Source: Paenibacillus beijingensis (GTDB lineage: Bacteria; Bacillota; Bacilli; Paenibacillales; Paenibacillaceae). Taken from it: a stretch of 64,000 nt of DNA. The notes under the pieces are model-generated. The model searched no databases. It had not been told where the DNA came from and worked only from the letters and a program-made list of their open reading frames with translations. A program made the position numbers and the translations under genes. The stretch covers positions 707,501-771,500 of the forward strand of contig NZ_CP011058.1 in the NCBI RefSeq assembly GCF_000961095.1. The letters run 5' to 3'. This document shows, piece after piece, positions 16,073-24,626 of the stretch; the first letter of the stretch is position 1, and each line of letters starts with the position of its first letter.

Positions 16073-18253
16073 TTATCTGCTATTGCCGCGTCTGCGGACC
16101 GCCGGTTTTCTCAAATGCCGGCGTGGGAAGGCTTGCTTGGGCACAGGTTTTGAATTTCGTTTGATTCTCTTTTTTGATCCGCCTTTCAGCGGCCGGCGTA
16201 TCTTCTTCGTGTTCGCTGCCGCTTTTCTTCTTCCGAGCGTTGACCTCTTCCTCGCTGTGCGGGAAACGATACGATTGCTTTTTGGCTGCGGCACCGGAAT
16301 CAGGACCGTAACTTGCGGCTCCGGTGCTTGAATCGGCACTGGCGCCGGCGCGATTGCATGCTCCGAAGGCGCCTCGGGAGCGGTGTCCACAATGATTATC
16401 TCCGCTGCAGCCCGCTGCTCTCTGCCCAGATCTTCAATCGGAATCACGAGCGTTTCCGGTATCGAACTTGAAGCCGGTAAAGCTTCTGCAGATACGACCT
16501 CCGTATTGACCTCGGATACGACTTCAGGTACGACTTCAGAAGCTTCAGTCAGAACCTCAGATACGGCCTCCTTAGCCTCCTTAGCCTCCTTAGCCTCCTT
16601 AGCCTCCTTAGCCTCCTTAGCTTCCTTAGCTTCCTTGTCACCGCCGGAACAGTTCGACGCTTGATCTTTTTTCCGTTTGGCCGAACCTCTCTTTTTGAAA
16701 GTTTCCTGTTCACAGGTTTCCTTCTTGTCGGATTTCCGCTTCAGCGCTTTGATCTTCTTCGGTACGATTTCAATCGATACCGTCTCGGGCGCCTCAGCTT
16801 CCTTCTCCGCCATCCGTTGTTCGACGTCCGAAACAATTGGGACCGCGGGCGGCTCCTCTGCTGCGATCTCAGATGCCGGCTCCTTGACTTCGGCGGCTTC
16901 GAGCAGCTTCTCCGGAACGATTGCGTCCTCCGCCTCTTCCAGAGGCGTTTGATCAGCCTTTATCATCTCGGGCGCCGCGTCTTCTCCTTCTGTCGTCCTT
17001 TCCTTGATCTCCAAGTCTTCAATTTTTCTTTTTTTCAGCTCCTGCTGAATAAATTGTCTCCACGTCTCTTCCTCGTCAATGCTTGAAATCGTAACCGAAA
17101 CGCTCCTTTCAGCTTCCCTTTCGCCGGCTTCCTCGTAATCGCCGGCTGGATACAACGATTGATCGCGTTTCAACTCGGCCAAAACTTCCCTCTTCAAAAT
17201 TTCATTCATCAGCATCTTGTCGAAGACGTCCCTTAGTTCCAGCTGGAGAAATGTCTCCGGCCTGAAGATGATTTCTTTCAAGTATTTATAGCTTTCATGA
17301 GGGAAGCTCAGGTCGATCCATAATAAATCAAACGTCTCCCGATCCAGCGGATTCGTTCGATGGTAGGCTTCTATCATGCTGCGAATCCACGTTACGTCCC
17401 AGCCGCCCCGGGCCTCCATCGTACCAGAAATCAATTGCCGAAGGTCCTGGATCGGGAGGCCATAGGAGACGTCGAACAGATCGCTCATCCACAGGTCTCG
17501 GGGATTCGTCCGTCCGTTTCGTTTCGACCACTCGCAGCCATTGAAAGCAAGGCCCCAAAACGGCCCCCCTTTGGCAACCATCTTGTCGTAGGTCGATTCC
17601 GGAAAAAGCTGAAGCGTATCCCACGCTTGCTGCTCGAAAAGGTCAAGGTGGGAAAGCAGCAGCTTGCTTGCTTCGGATTCAGGCTGCAACTCGGCAATAT
17701 AGCGGTACCCGCCCATTTCCTCGATGCTCTTCTCGTAAGATTCGCCCCATTGCGAGGAGTAAACGGATTCGGATGGCGGAACATATCCTTTAGAGCGACG
17801 ATGAAGATCGCCAAGAGCAACGCACAGGGCTCGCGCCTCTTCCGGATCGGCTGCGGATATCGGCCCCAGCGGTTCGATCCGCTCCGTCACAATCCACAGC
17901 TTGCTTCCGGCTTCTACAAATGCATGCCCTTTCTTTGTCGGAATCAGCGCCGGTACTCGGGCCCCTTGCTTTGCAAGATAGTCCTGTGCCCCGATACTGA
18001 ATAGACTTCTCTGCCGATTGCTGTAAAGCACCTTCAAGCTCCGGGGACCTTCGTTTGTCGAAAGCTTCCAGATCGCCCCCCCTTTATCCGGCTTCGCAGA
18101 AATCAGCGTCATCTCGCGCACTTCCATTTCGTAAAGCCCCAGCACTTGTCGTGCAACGCTCTCCACTACCGGCTGCACACTGTGACTATGCACACTGTCA
18201 GGGGAATCAGCTCGCATGAGATGACCCCAGTCCTCTATCCGAATATCATTCAC
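16073..18253 (-). CDS. CotS-family coat-type pseudokinase with long repetitive basic tail
   Basis: Residues 30-370 look like the CotS/YutH family, which shares the aminoglycoside-phosphotransferase fold and is found in spore coats: IWKLSTNEGPRSLKVLY as the beta-strand lysine region, a long helical lobe, and LWMSDLFDVSYGLPIQDLRQLISG as the remnant of the metal-binding loop. The HGD catalytic motif expected between them is replaced by GGPFWGLAFNGCEW, so kinase activity is doubtful. Residues 370-726 are an extension unlike the family: acidic and Glu/Ala-rich, with about seven KEA tripeptides in a row, then proline/valine-rich, ending strongly basic (RKRSTLGRRK, KKRIKRNSKP). Such acidic-then-basic tails suggest binding to DNA, polyphosphate or a coat polymer. 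A sporulation role is inferred from the family only. Confidence 0.75.
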   Translation of the reverse strand: MNDIRIEDWGHLMRADSPDSVHSHSVQPVVESVARQVLGLYEMEVREMTLISAKPDKGGAIWKLSTNEGPRSLKVLYSNRQRSLFSIGAQDYLAKQGARVPALIPTKKGHAFVEAGSKLWIVTERIEPLGPISAADPEEARALCVALGDLHRRSKGYVPPSESVYSSQWGESYEKSIEEMGGYRYIAELQPESEASKLLLSHLDLFEQQAWDTLQLFPESTYDKMVAKGGPFWGLAFNGCEWSKRNGRTNPRDLWMSDLFDVSYGLPIQDLRQLISGTMEARGGWDVTWIRSMIEAYHRTNPLDRETFDLLWIDLSFPHESYKYLKEIIFRPETFLQLELRDVFDKMLMNEILKREVLAELKRDQSLYPAGDYEEAGEREAERSVSVTISSIDEEETWRQFIQQELKKRKIEDLEIKERTTEGEDAAPEMIKADQTPLEEAEDAIVPEKLLEAAEVKEPASEIAAEEPPAVPIVSDVEQRMAEKEAEAPETVSIEIVPKKIKALKRKSDKKETCEQETFKKRGSAKRKKDQASNCSGGDKEAKEAKEAKEAKEAKEAKEAKEAVSEVLTEASEVVPEVVSEVNTEVVSAEALPASSSIPETLVIPIEDLGREQRAAAEIIIVDTAPEAPSEHAIAPAPVPIQAPEPQVTVLIPVPQPKSNRIVSRTARKRSTLGRRKAAANTKKIRRPLKGGSKKRIKRNSKPVPKQAFPRRHLRKPAVRRRGNSR
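16568..16636 (-). repeat. Tandem 9-bp repeat encoding KEA tripeptides
   Basis: About seven copies of the 9-mer CCTCCTTAG (plus-strand phase) lie inside the CotS-like gene and encode Lys-Glu-Ala units. The repeat is in frame, so copy number changes would alter length without breaking the protein. Confidence 0.9.
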
Positions 18254-18571
18254 AGGTAGTCCTCCCTGGCTTTTGTCTATATGACACTTCGTTTTCCATG
18301 TTTATGTTATGGCATGCAATCCGCTTGCGGAATGTACAAGAGCGGAATTTCCGTCCATGCTTGGAATAATGTGCTATATCCCATAGAAGCGACTACACGC
18401 ACACATATAATGAGATAAGGAAGTCGTCAGGAAGCCGGATCTTCCTTGCCTTCTTACTTGATTTTCCGCCGTAACGGTACACTTGTCTAAATATTGATCA
18501 CAGATGCCTAACACTTAAAATCGTGATTCCCCATACATTGTGAAATGTGATTTCCGATAGGAGGTTGATCT
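18254..18571. promoter_or_regulatory. Divergent intergenic region with promoters for both sides
   Basis: The 318 bases separate the CotS-like gene (minus) from the TPR operon (plus), so both promoters should be here. I see a short inverted repeat (AGGAAG/CTTCCT near 18430-18446) and, on the minus strand, CATAACATA, which fits the loose -10 pattern of sporulation sigma factors E/K. No clear -35 pairs with it, and nothing firm marks the plus-strand promoter. Confidence 0.35.
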
Positions 18572-19093
18572 ATGGTAGAGGACAAGGATCGCAAGCAACG
18601 ATTCGAACAAGCCGTGAAGCTCCATCAAAGAGGTGTAAACGGGGAAAAAAAAGCGGCAGCAGACGCTTACAAGCTGCTGGCCGAGCTGCGTGCGGCCGAA
18701 CCTTCAAATGCAAGGCTGGAAGCTTATTACGGCAGCACATTGACTCTGATGGCCCGGGATGCCCTTCAACCGTTGGAAAAAGCGGATAAAGCGCAGCAAG
18801 GATTAAATGCGCTCGATCGTGCGGTTTCGATGGATCCGGACCGGATCGAAATTCGTTTGATCCGCGCGAATGTGTGTCTGCGGCTGCCGGAAGATTTTTT
18901 TCATCGTTCGAAAACGGCTATTGAGGACTTCTCATTTTTGCTCGCCCGCTATGAAACGAATCCGGGCCTGTTTTCCAAGGAGCAGCTCATCCAAATCTTA
19001 AATAATCTTGGCGCGTCTTACCGCAATGCGGGAAAACCGAATGAAGCGAATGCCGTTTCGCAACGCTTGGCCCAGTTGGATCCGAAATCTTAA
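18572..19093 (+). CDS. TPR-like helical protein, paralogue of next gene
   Basis: The protein (173 residues) is all-helical with TPR-like spacing: FEQAVKLHQRGVNG, AYKLLAELRAAEPSNARLEAYYGST, ALDRAVSMDPDRIEIRLIRANV, LNNLGASYRNAGKPNEANAVSQRLAQLDP. It has no signal peptide or membrane helix. The closing half aligns with the following gene (FFHRSKTAIEDF against FFHRTETAIEDY), so the two arose by duplication. AGGAGG is eight bases before the ATG. TPR proteins normally act as scaffolds; the partner is unknown. It is the first gene of a three-gene plus-strand operon. Confidence 0.78.
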   Translation: MVEDKDRKQRFEQAVKLHQRGVNGEKKAAADAYKLLAELRAAEPSNARLEAYYGSTLTLMARDALQPLEKADKAQQGLNALDRAVSMDPDRIEIRLIRANVCLRLPEDFFHRSKTAIEDFSFLLARYETNPGLFSKEQLIQILNNLGASYRNAGKPNEANAVSQRLAQLDPKS

Positions 19094-19142
19094 CATTTTG
19101 GCGTTTAGAGAGAAAAAAGTAACACCAAAGGAGGGAGACACC

Positions 19143-20030
19143 TTGACAACAATTTCGTCGAAGCAAACGAGTTTTGTGGCAAATATTGTGTCATCTTTAG
19201 TGGATAAAGCGATAGACACAGCGCTTGCGCCGCTGCAAGGAGATGTGAAGACGCAGAAGAAAGAGAAGTCGGAAAGGAAAGATAGATCGGAAAGGAAAGA
19301 GAAGTCGGAAAAGAAAGCGAAGTCGCATCCGGCATCGGATGCCGCGTTCGAGACACGGCTGGCCGAAGCGATCAAGCTGCACAATGATGGTGTGGCGGGA
19401 AACCAAAACGCCGTTCAGCAAGCAAACCGTGTGCTCGCACAATTGCGCAAGGATTATCCAGGACACCCGATTGCAGATGCGTTTCACGGCAGCGTGATGG
19501 CATTGATTGCACGGGACGAGTCGAACCCGATCGAACGGCTGCAATTGGCGAGGGGCGGGTTGAAGCTTCTCGACGGAGCAGTGGCCGCCGATCCGCAGGA
19601 CAGAACGATCCGCATGCTTCGCGGCAACGTCGCGTACCAGTTGCCGGAGACGTTTTTTCACCGGACAGAAACCGCAATCGAAGATTACCTCGTCCTTATC
19701 AACGGGGAACTGCGCAATCCGGGCAGCCTCGAGAAGGAAACGTACGCTAAACTGGTCTATGAGCTGGGCGATGCGTTCCACCGGATCAATCGTCAGCAGG
19801 AAGCGAAATTGTGCTGGAGAAGGCTTGTTCAAGAGAAAGATTCGAAATATTCCCGTCTCGCAATGCAAAGGCTGGGGTTGAAAGCCGACTCCGCCGGGCA
19901 GGAAACGAACGGGGAAAGCGATTTATCGGAACTGACAGCCGACAAAACGCTCGGCCTTTACGATTGGCTCGGAGCCTTGGTATGTATCGCCGGGGTATCG
20001 ATCGTGCTGTGGATGAACCAACGAAAATAA
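19143..20030 (+). CDS. TPR-like protein with C-terminal membrane anchor
   Basis: The frame is open from 19008, but the TTG at 19143 has GGAGGG seven bases upstream and is the likely start, giving 295 residues. Order: an amphipathic start (FVANIVSSLVDKAIDTALAPLQ), a highly charged Lys/Glu/Ser linker (about residues 37-65), a helical TPR-like domain paralogous to the previous protein, and a single helix at the end (WLGALVCIAGVSIVLWMNQRK) that makes it tail-anchored with the bulk in the cytoplasm. It would place the TPR scaffold at the membrane. Function unknown. Confidence 0.78.
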   Translation: MTTISSKQTSFVANIVSSLVDKAIDTALAPLQGDVKTQKKEKSERKDRSERKEKSEKKAKSHPASDAAFETRLAEAIKLHNDGVAGNQNAVQQANRVLAQLRKDYPGHPIADAFHGSVMALIARDESNPIERLQLARGGLKLLDGAVAADPQDRTIRMLRGNVAYQLPETFFHRTETAIEDYLVLINGELRNPGSLEKETYAKLVYELGDAFHRINRQQEAKLCWRRLVQEKDSKYSRLAMQRLGLKADSAGQETNGESDLSELTADKTLGLYDWLGALVCIAGVSIVLWMNQRK

Positions 20031-20053
20031 ACTTCAGGAGGAGATGAAAAAGT

Positions 20054-20434
20054 ATGACAAACGAAAACCAGGACGTATCCGTTATTACAGACGAATTAAA
20101 GCAGGAATCATCTATTTTAGCGGAAAAACTTACGGCTGCCCTTAAAAGCGGGGCGCAGGTTGCAGGCGAACAAATCATGGAAGCGGTGCAGGAGCTCGTC
20201 GGGCCGTCTTCCCTTTTAGTTGAAAAGTTCGCGACAGCCGTAAAAAACGGAAAGAAATTTTCAGGCGAATCCGTCATGGAGGCGGTAGGAGAATTCGCCG
20301 AGCCGTCGTCCATATTTGCGGATAAAATCGCGGCAGCCGTCAAAAAAGGAGCCCGTCATGCAAGCGAACAAATGATGGAGGCGGGAGTGGCATTCGTTCA
20401 ATCGCTAAAGGAGTCCAAAACGAATAAAGTCTAA
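20054..20434 (+). CDS. Three-repeat helical protein of unknown function
   Basis: The 126 residues contain three copies of a unit of about 32-36 residues. Each opens with SSILAEK, SSLLVEK or SSIFADK, continues ...TAALKSG / ATAVKNG / AAAVKKG, and ends GEQIMEAVQE, GESVMEAVGE or SEQMMEAGVA. The pattern suggests three pairs of amphipathic helices forming a rod or membrane-surface assembly. There is no signal or membrane helix. I do not recognise the family. It is the last gene of the operon, followed by a very strong terminator. Confidence 0.75.
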   Translation: MTNENQDVSVITDELKQESSILAEKLTAALKSGAQVAGEQIMEAVQELVGPSSLLVEKFATAVKNGKKFSGESVMEAVGEFAEPSSIFADKIAAAVKKGARHASEQMMEAGVAFVQSLKESKTNKV

Positions 20435-20467
20435 AAACGCCGCAATATCGTTCTTATCCGTTTAACC

Positions 20468-20514
20468 AAAGGGAAGGCCCTAAGCCGTCAAGATCGGCTT
20501 AGGGCCTTCCCTTT
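20468..20514. terminator. Strong bidirectional terminator between convergent operons
   Basis: A perfect 20-bp stem (20468-20487 against 20495-20514) with a seven-base loop, flanked by A-runs on the left and CTTTAATAT on the right. It serves the plus-strand TPR operon and probably also the minus-strand ligase operon. Confidence 0.93.
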
Positions 20515-20655
20515 AATATCTTCATTAGCCATTCCCTGATCCGTCCGGCCGCTTCGGGGAGCTTGCGGTGTTAGGAACCGTTATCTCCGGGACCGCCTCG
20601 TCCGTTTTTATGTGGAAACCATGCGCAAGTGCGGCGTATTCAGCGAGCGATCTCG

Positions 20656-21270
20656 CTACTCCCCTGTTCGCTGCTGTTCGTTCAGTACTTGTTTCAACCG
20701 GTGCCGGAGGAGATCCGGATTAAAGTATTCCAGCAAATAGATGCCTGGAACAGATTCGAAATAAATCGCGTATTTCTTGAATGGCGACCGCTCGTTCTCC
20801 CGGGCAAAATGAAGTTTGATCGGCTTTTGAAACAAATCGACCGCTTCCTGCTCGTTCCTCCACCCAAAATCGGCCACCTTTCGCGACGTCGGCAGCCCGA
20901 GTGCGCTTACCGTCTTCCCGATTCCCTCATGCTTGGAGGAGATCGCTTCAAACATGGGGGCCGGCACGAATTTCGAACATACGAGTGCAATATTGTGAGA
21001 AACGACGAAATGAGTTTTGTTGCTAATAAGAATAGATTCTCTAATATAGTAAGGAGCCCCCGAGGATTCGCCCAACAATCCGGCATGCTCTTCATTGATT
21101 TGTTCTTGCCGGATGACGTGAACGGACATCGTTTCATCCATCAACGTTTCCAGTATATCCGTCGTTCGTCCATCCGTCCTGAGCAGGATTTCAAACAACA
21201 ACCGGTGTAAAAATTCAAAAATCGTGTTCCGATTTGGGGAGTCCATATCCATCATTTCTTTACTCGTCAC
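20656..21270 (-). CDS. Chorismate lyase/UTRA-fold-like protein (DUF98-like)
   Basis: The 205-residue protein has the pattern I associate with chorismate pyruvate-lyases and their UTRA relatives. SVHVIRQEQINEEHAGLLGESSGAPYYIRESILISNKTHFVVSHNIALV fits the basic-residue beta-sheet with R before a strand, and APMFEAISSKHEGIGKTVSALGLPTSRKV fits the segment with the conserved glycines. True chorismate lyases make 4-hydroxybenzoate. I chose GTG 21270 because AAAGGAGGG precedes it by eight bases; the frame from 21321 would overlap the ligase upstream. It is the last gene of the four-gene ligase operon, 14 bases after it. The assignment is by eye: catalytic activity is inference, and a ligand-binding role is possible. 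Confidence 0.55.
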   Translation of the reverse strand: MTSKEMMDMDSPNRNTIFEFLHRLLFEILLRTDGRTTDILETLMDETMSVHVIRQEQINEEHAGLLGESSGAPYYIRESILISNKTHFVVSHNIALVCSKFVPAPMFEAISSKHEGIGKTVSALGLPTSRKVADFGWRNEQEAVDLFQKPIKLHFARENERSPFKKYAIYFESVPGIYLLEYFNPDLLRHRLKQVLNEQQRTGE

Positions 21271-21284
21271 GTTAAGACCCTCCT

Positions 21285-22793
21285 TTAACGGAATGTGCCA
21301 TCTTTCTGCTTTGCAATCCATTGCGCCAGTTCACGGCGGTCGGCCTTTCCGGCGGCGTTAAGCGGAATCTCCCCGACAAACCAAATCGATGAGGGAACTT
21401 TATAACGAGCCAGGCGGCTTTCGCAGTGTGCCAGCAATTCCCGCTTCTTATCAGTCTCCGCTTCCGCATCGTTTCGATCTTGGGTACGCAAACGAACAAC
21501 GGCGACCGGTTCCTGCGTTTGTTCCGGATGTTCCATCCCGAGCACAACAGCCTCCTCGACGTCCGGCGCGTCCTGCAGTACGTTCTCCACTTCTCCGGGA
21601 AAGAAATGAAATCCGCTACGATTGATAATGTCGTGCTTTCTGCCGGACAAATACAAATATCCATGTTCGTCGAGAAAGCCCAGATCGCCGGTCTTGACGT
21701 AATCGCCCGCGCACGCCCTGCTCGTCGCTTCCGGATCCTGATAATACTCTCTCATTCGATAACGGCTCTTGACCCATACTTCCCCTACTTCACGTGGGGG
21801 CAGCTCCCGCCCATGCTCGTCTGTTATTTTTACGTTAACGAAAAATGCGGGCCGCCCGCACGATCCTTCCTTGTCCGCCCATTTGTCGTCATCAATCATC
21901 GCAATCGCCGACAGCTCGCTGGTTCCGTACAAATCAGTCGTTCGCAAGTGCGGCAGCAGCTTCTTCAGTTTTTTCTTGAGCGAATGGGTCAGCGGCGCTC
22001 CGGTTGACATGATATGCTTCACGGACGGCGGAAACTTGCCGCCACCCTTCTCAAGATGATCCAGCCACCGCGTCAGGTCGCTTGGCCCCAAGCTGACGAA
22101 AAAGATGCGATGCCGCTCAATCAAATTCGTCCATACGCCAGGTTCGGCTTGCCGGGACAACACGACGGTGTTGCCTTCTTGCAGAATGTTGCAGGCTGCC
22201 GTCATGTGGGCGCGGAAAAAGAGCGGCCTGCACAGCAATTGCAGCAGCGGCTCCGCTCCAGAGCCCGCCGCCGGCAGCGCCAAATCAAACAAAGCTTTGG
22301 ATACGGCAACGCCTTTCGGTTTACCGGTCGTCCCCGACGTAAAAAACACGATTTCCGTTCTGCGCCGGACCGGCAGCGCTTCAAGGGACGGATATCGGTC
22401 ATAGTCAAAGTCTTCCACAAACCAAATTTGGAACGGAACTTCACGAGCAAAAGTCATAACTCCCGCGAGTGGACGAGTTGTAATCAACAATCCCGTATGG
22501 GCGGCGGCCGCCAAACTTAGAATGTCTTCCGGCGTGTATTGGGAGTTCAACACAAACGGCACGACATCCGTTCGAATGGTCGCAACCAATACTTCAATAA
22601 ATTCGGCGCGGTTAGGAAGAAGCAGCATAACCCCGCTGCCCGGCGTAACGCCAGCCTCTTGCAAAGCGCCGGCCCAACGGCCCGCGCGCTCGTGCAGCTC
22701 TCCGTACGAAATGACAGCATGCTCATCAATAACCGCAAGTCGTCCCGGATTTATTGCAGCCCATCGGGCTATCGATTTTGAAACTTCGTCCAT
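21285..22793 (-). CDS. AMP-forming acyl/aryl-CoA synthetase (class I adenylate-forming)
   Basis: The enzyme activates a carboxylic acid with ATP and then forms a thioester. Core motifs are intact: FFTSGTTGKPKGVAVS (phosphate loop), TTDLYGTSELSAIA, KTGDLGFLDEHGYLYLSGRKHDIINRSGFHFFPGEVE, and the C-terminal lysine in LNAAGKADRREL. The substrate-pocket region does not match a family I can name; the size (about 502 residues) fits benzoate, 4-chlorobenzoate or short-chain ligases. ATG 22793 has AAGAGG eight bases before it. It is third in the operon. Confidence 0.88.
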   Translation of the reverse strand: MDEVSKSIARWAAINPGRLAVIDEHAVISYGELHERAGRWAGALQEAGVTPGSGVMLLLPNRAEFIEVLVATIRTDVVPFVLNSQYTPEDILSLAAAAHTGLLITTRPLAGVMTFAREVPFQIWFVEDFDYDRYPSLEALPVRRRTEIVFFTSGTTGKPKGVAVSKALFDLALPAAGSGAEPLLQLLCRPLFFRAHMTAACNILQEGNTVVLSRQAEPGVWTNLIERHRIFFVSLGPSDLTRWLDHLEKGGGKFPPSVKHIMSTGAPLTHSLKKKLKKLLPHLRTTDLYGTSELSAIAMIDDDKWADKEGSCGRPAFFVNVKITDEHGRELPPREVGEVWVKSRYRMREYYQDPEATSRACAGDYVKTGDLGFLDEHGYLYLSGRKHDIINRSGFHFFPGEVENVLQDAPDVEEAVVLGMEHPEQTQEPVAVVRLRTQDRNDAEAETDKKRELLAHCESRLARYKVPSSIWFVGEIPLNAAGKADRRELAQWIAKQKDGTFR

Positions 22794-22837
22794 CACAGGC
22801 ACCTCTTGTTCAAAGTAGGTATAATGCCGGCAGCTCC

Positions 22838-24595
22838 TTACTGCAAACCCGTTACTTGCTGCATCAATTCGTTCGCCCTTTCATGACCGGGCTCGCGAAC
22901 CAATGCTTCCTGCAGCGCACGAACCGCTTCGTGCGGATCGTCCAGTTTCATATAACATTCGCCTAGAGAAACCCAGATGTCCGCTTCGTCCATCCCTTGA
23001 TCGAGACAGTAACGAAAATCGTCCGCAGCGGCCGCGGGGTCTCCGCCCAGAACTTCCGGCGTATTCAGCAGTCTGGCTCCGTTCATTCTCCGGGCGAAAG
23101 GATGATTCGGATCGATTTCGAGCGCGGTTGCGATCTCCTTTTCCAGCAGCGGTAGCAGATTCATCTTCTCGAGCATAATCCCCGTTTCGATCAGACGGCC
23201 ATATGCAGCGGACAGCCAAGCATGCGAGTCGGCGCTGTGAGGATAGAGAGCGACCGCTTTCTCGAACAGTTCCCGCGATTCCTGAAACTTGCGGGCTGCA
23301 AGCAATCTACGTCCCCGGTCGAGCAAATCGCTCATCGCCGTGGGCGCTTCGGGAACGGCTGCATCCAGCTTTTGTATATATACCGGCTTCTTCGAAGGAG
23401 CGTTGCGCACCAGATCGTCGCGGTCGAGCAGTGCATTGCCGGCAGCGATCTCTACGGTGACAGGCACGCTTAAGAGCCCCGTCAATTGAGCGCGCAGCGC
23501 TTCCTCCGTCCAGTCTGCGCCGCGATGCGAATCCAGTATAAAGTGAAGTCCGTTCCGCCCTTCGATCACTTTCCAGGCATCGGGTACGGGAGCGAGCGAA
23601 TAGACGGCATCTTGAATATCCCTTGCGTCCAGCACTGCATCCCCAAACTCGATTCGGTCCCTCCGCCGGCCGAAATGAACGAGCTTGCTTCCGGTTCGCC
23701 CGCAAGAACATTTGCAAGGTTCGACGGCGACAACATCTTCGTTGAAGTACCGCAGGAGCGGCGAAGCTTGATGAGACAGTGTCGTGACCGCCGCGAATCC
23801 CTTCGCACCCGGAGCGGCATGCTCTAAGCCTTGCTCTTTCAACACTTCCACCACAAAATCTTGCTCCACGATATGCATGACGCCATGCTCGCACATCGCG
23901 GCAATGTTGCCCGTTTCCGTAGAACCGTACATGTTGAATACCGGAACGTTCCAAAGCCGTCCGATATGTTCTCTGCGACGTTCGCTCATCAGTTCTCCTG
24001 CAACGCAAATCGCCCGCAAAGCAGGAAAATCTTTAGCCGGATCCAAACCGAGTAGCCGCGCGGTCTCAGCCAGCAATTCCATCTCTCGCGGCAGTCCCGC
24101 GATGACGGTGACGCCAAGACGCTTCATCAGCTCGAGCACCCTAGGGTAAGGCGTAACGGGAGTGCGCCCGCTCGCGGGAACGACGCCCGCCCCCGTTTGC
24201 CGGGCCGCTTGCTGCATCAAGAACGCGGGCAGCGACATGGCATAAGGAAAGCGGATCAGCACCAGATCTTCCGGGGCCAAACGAACGCCGCATGCGCTCA
24301 TTTGTTTTCCGCCGAGTTCCATATCCTCAATGGTAAACCAGGAGGCGGAAGGCTCCCCGGTCGTTCCGAACGATTCGTGATACTGGGCTACTTCATTAAT
24401 GCCGACAGCAAGATGACCGAAGGCGCCGGCCTTCCGCAGATCTTCTTTCGTGGTCAACGGCAGCGTGAGGATTTGGTCCAGTCCGATGCTTGCCGTATCG
24501 AAATTCTTTAATTTTTCGGTATACAACGGCGATTTCGCGATACGAACCAACAATTTCCGGAATTTTCGCTCCCGCTCCCTATTGATGCCGGACAT
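22838..24595 (-). CDS. Phenylacetate-CoA-ligase-like adenylating protein fused to TPR domain
   Basis: Residues 1-430 follow the PaaK/CoF-synthetase branch: LPLTTKEDLRKAGAFG, HESFGTTGEPSASWFT as phosphate loop, FNMYGSTETGNIAAMC, a metal-type cluster CKCSCGRTGS, and GRRRDRIEFGDAVLDARDIQDAV. Residues 440-585 are a TPR array (LLDRGRRLLAARKFQESRELFEKAVALYPHSADSHAWLSAAYGRL; ...ADIWVSLGECYMKLDDPHEAVRALQEALVREPGHERANEL). I know of no standard protein with this fusion. ATG 24595 has AAGGGGGAG seven bases upstream; the frame from 24637 overlaps the preceding gene's end. The TPR part may bind a carrier or partner. Substrate unknown. Confidence 0.82.
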   Translation of the reverse strand: MSGINRERERKFRKLLVRIAKSPLYTEKLKNFDTASIGLDQILTLPLTTKEDLRKAGAFGHLAVGINEVAQYHESFGTTGEPSASWFTIEDMELGGKQMSACGVRLAPEDLVLIRFPYAMSLPAFLMQQAARQTGAGVVPASGRTPVTPYPRVLELMKRLGVTVIAGLPREMELLAETARLLGLDPAKDFPALRAICVAGELMSERRREHIGRLWNVPVFNMYGSTETGNIAAMCEHGVMHIVEQDFVVEVLKEQGLEHAAPGAKGFAAVTTLSHQASPLLRYFNEDVVAVEPCKCSCGRTGSKLVHFGRRRDRIEFGDAVLDARDIQDAVYSLAPVPDAWKVIEGRNGLHFILDSHRGADWTEEALRAQLTGLLSVPVTVEIAAGNALLDRDDLVRNAPSKKPVYIQKLDAAVPEAPTAMSDLLDRGRRLLAARKFQESRELFEKAVALYPHSADSHAWLSAAYGRLIETGIMLEKMNLLPLLEKEIATALEIDPNHPFARRMNGARLLNTPEVLGGDPAAAADDFRYCLDQGMDEADIWVSLGECYMKLDDPHEAVRALQEALVREPGHERANELMQQVTGLQ

Positions 24596-24626
24596 TGAGG
24601 ACTCCCCCTTCATATTGATCGGCTTT

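Noticed and set aside
16568..16636. CRISPR-like or intergenic repeat
   Set aside because: The 9-bp repeat is in frame inside a coding region and encodes Lys-Glu-Ala.
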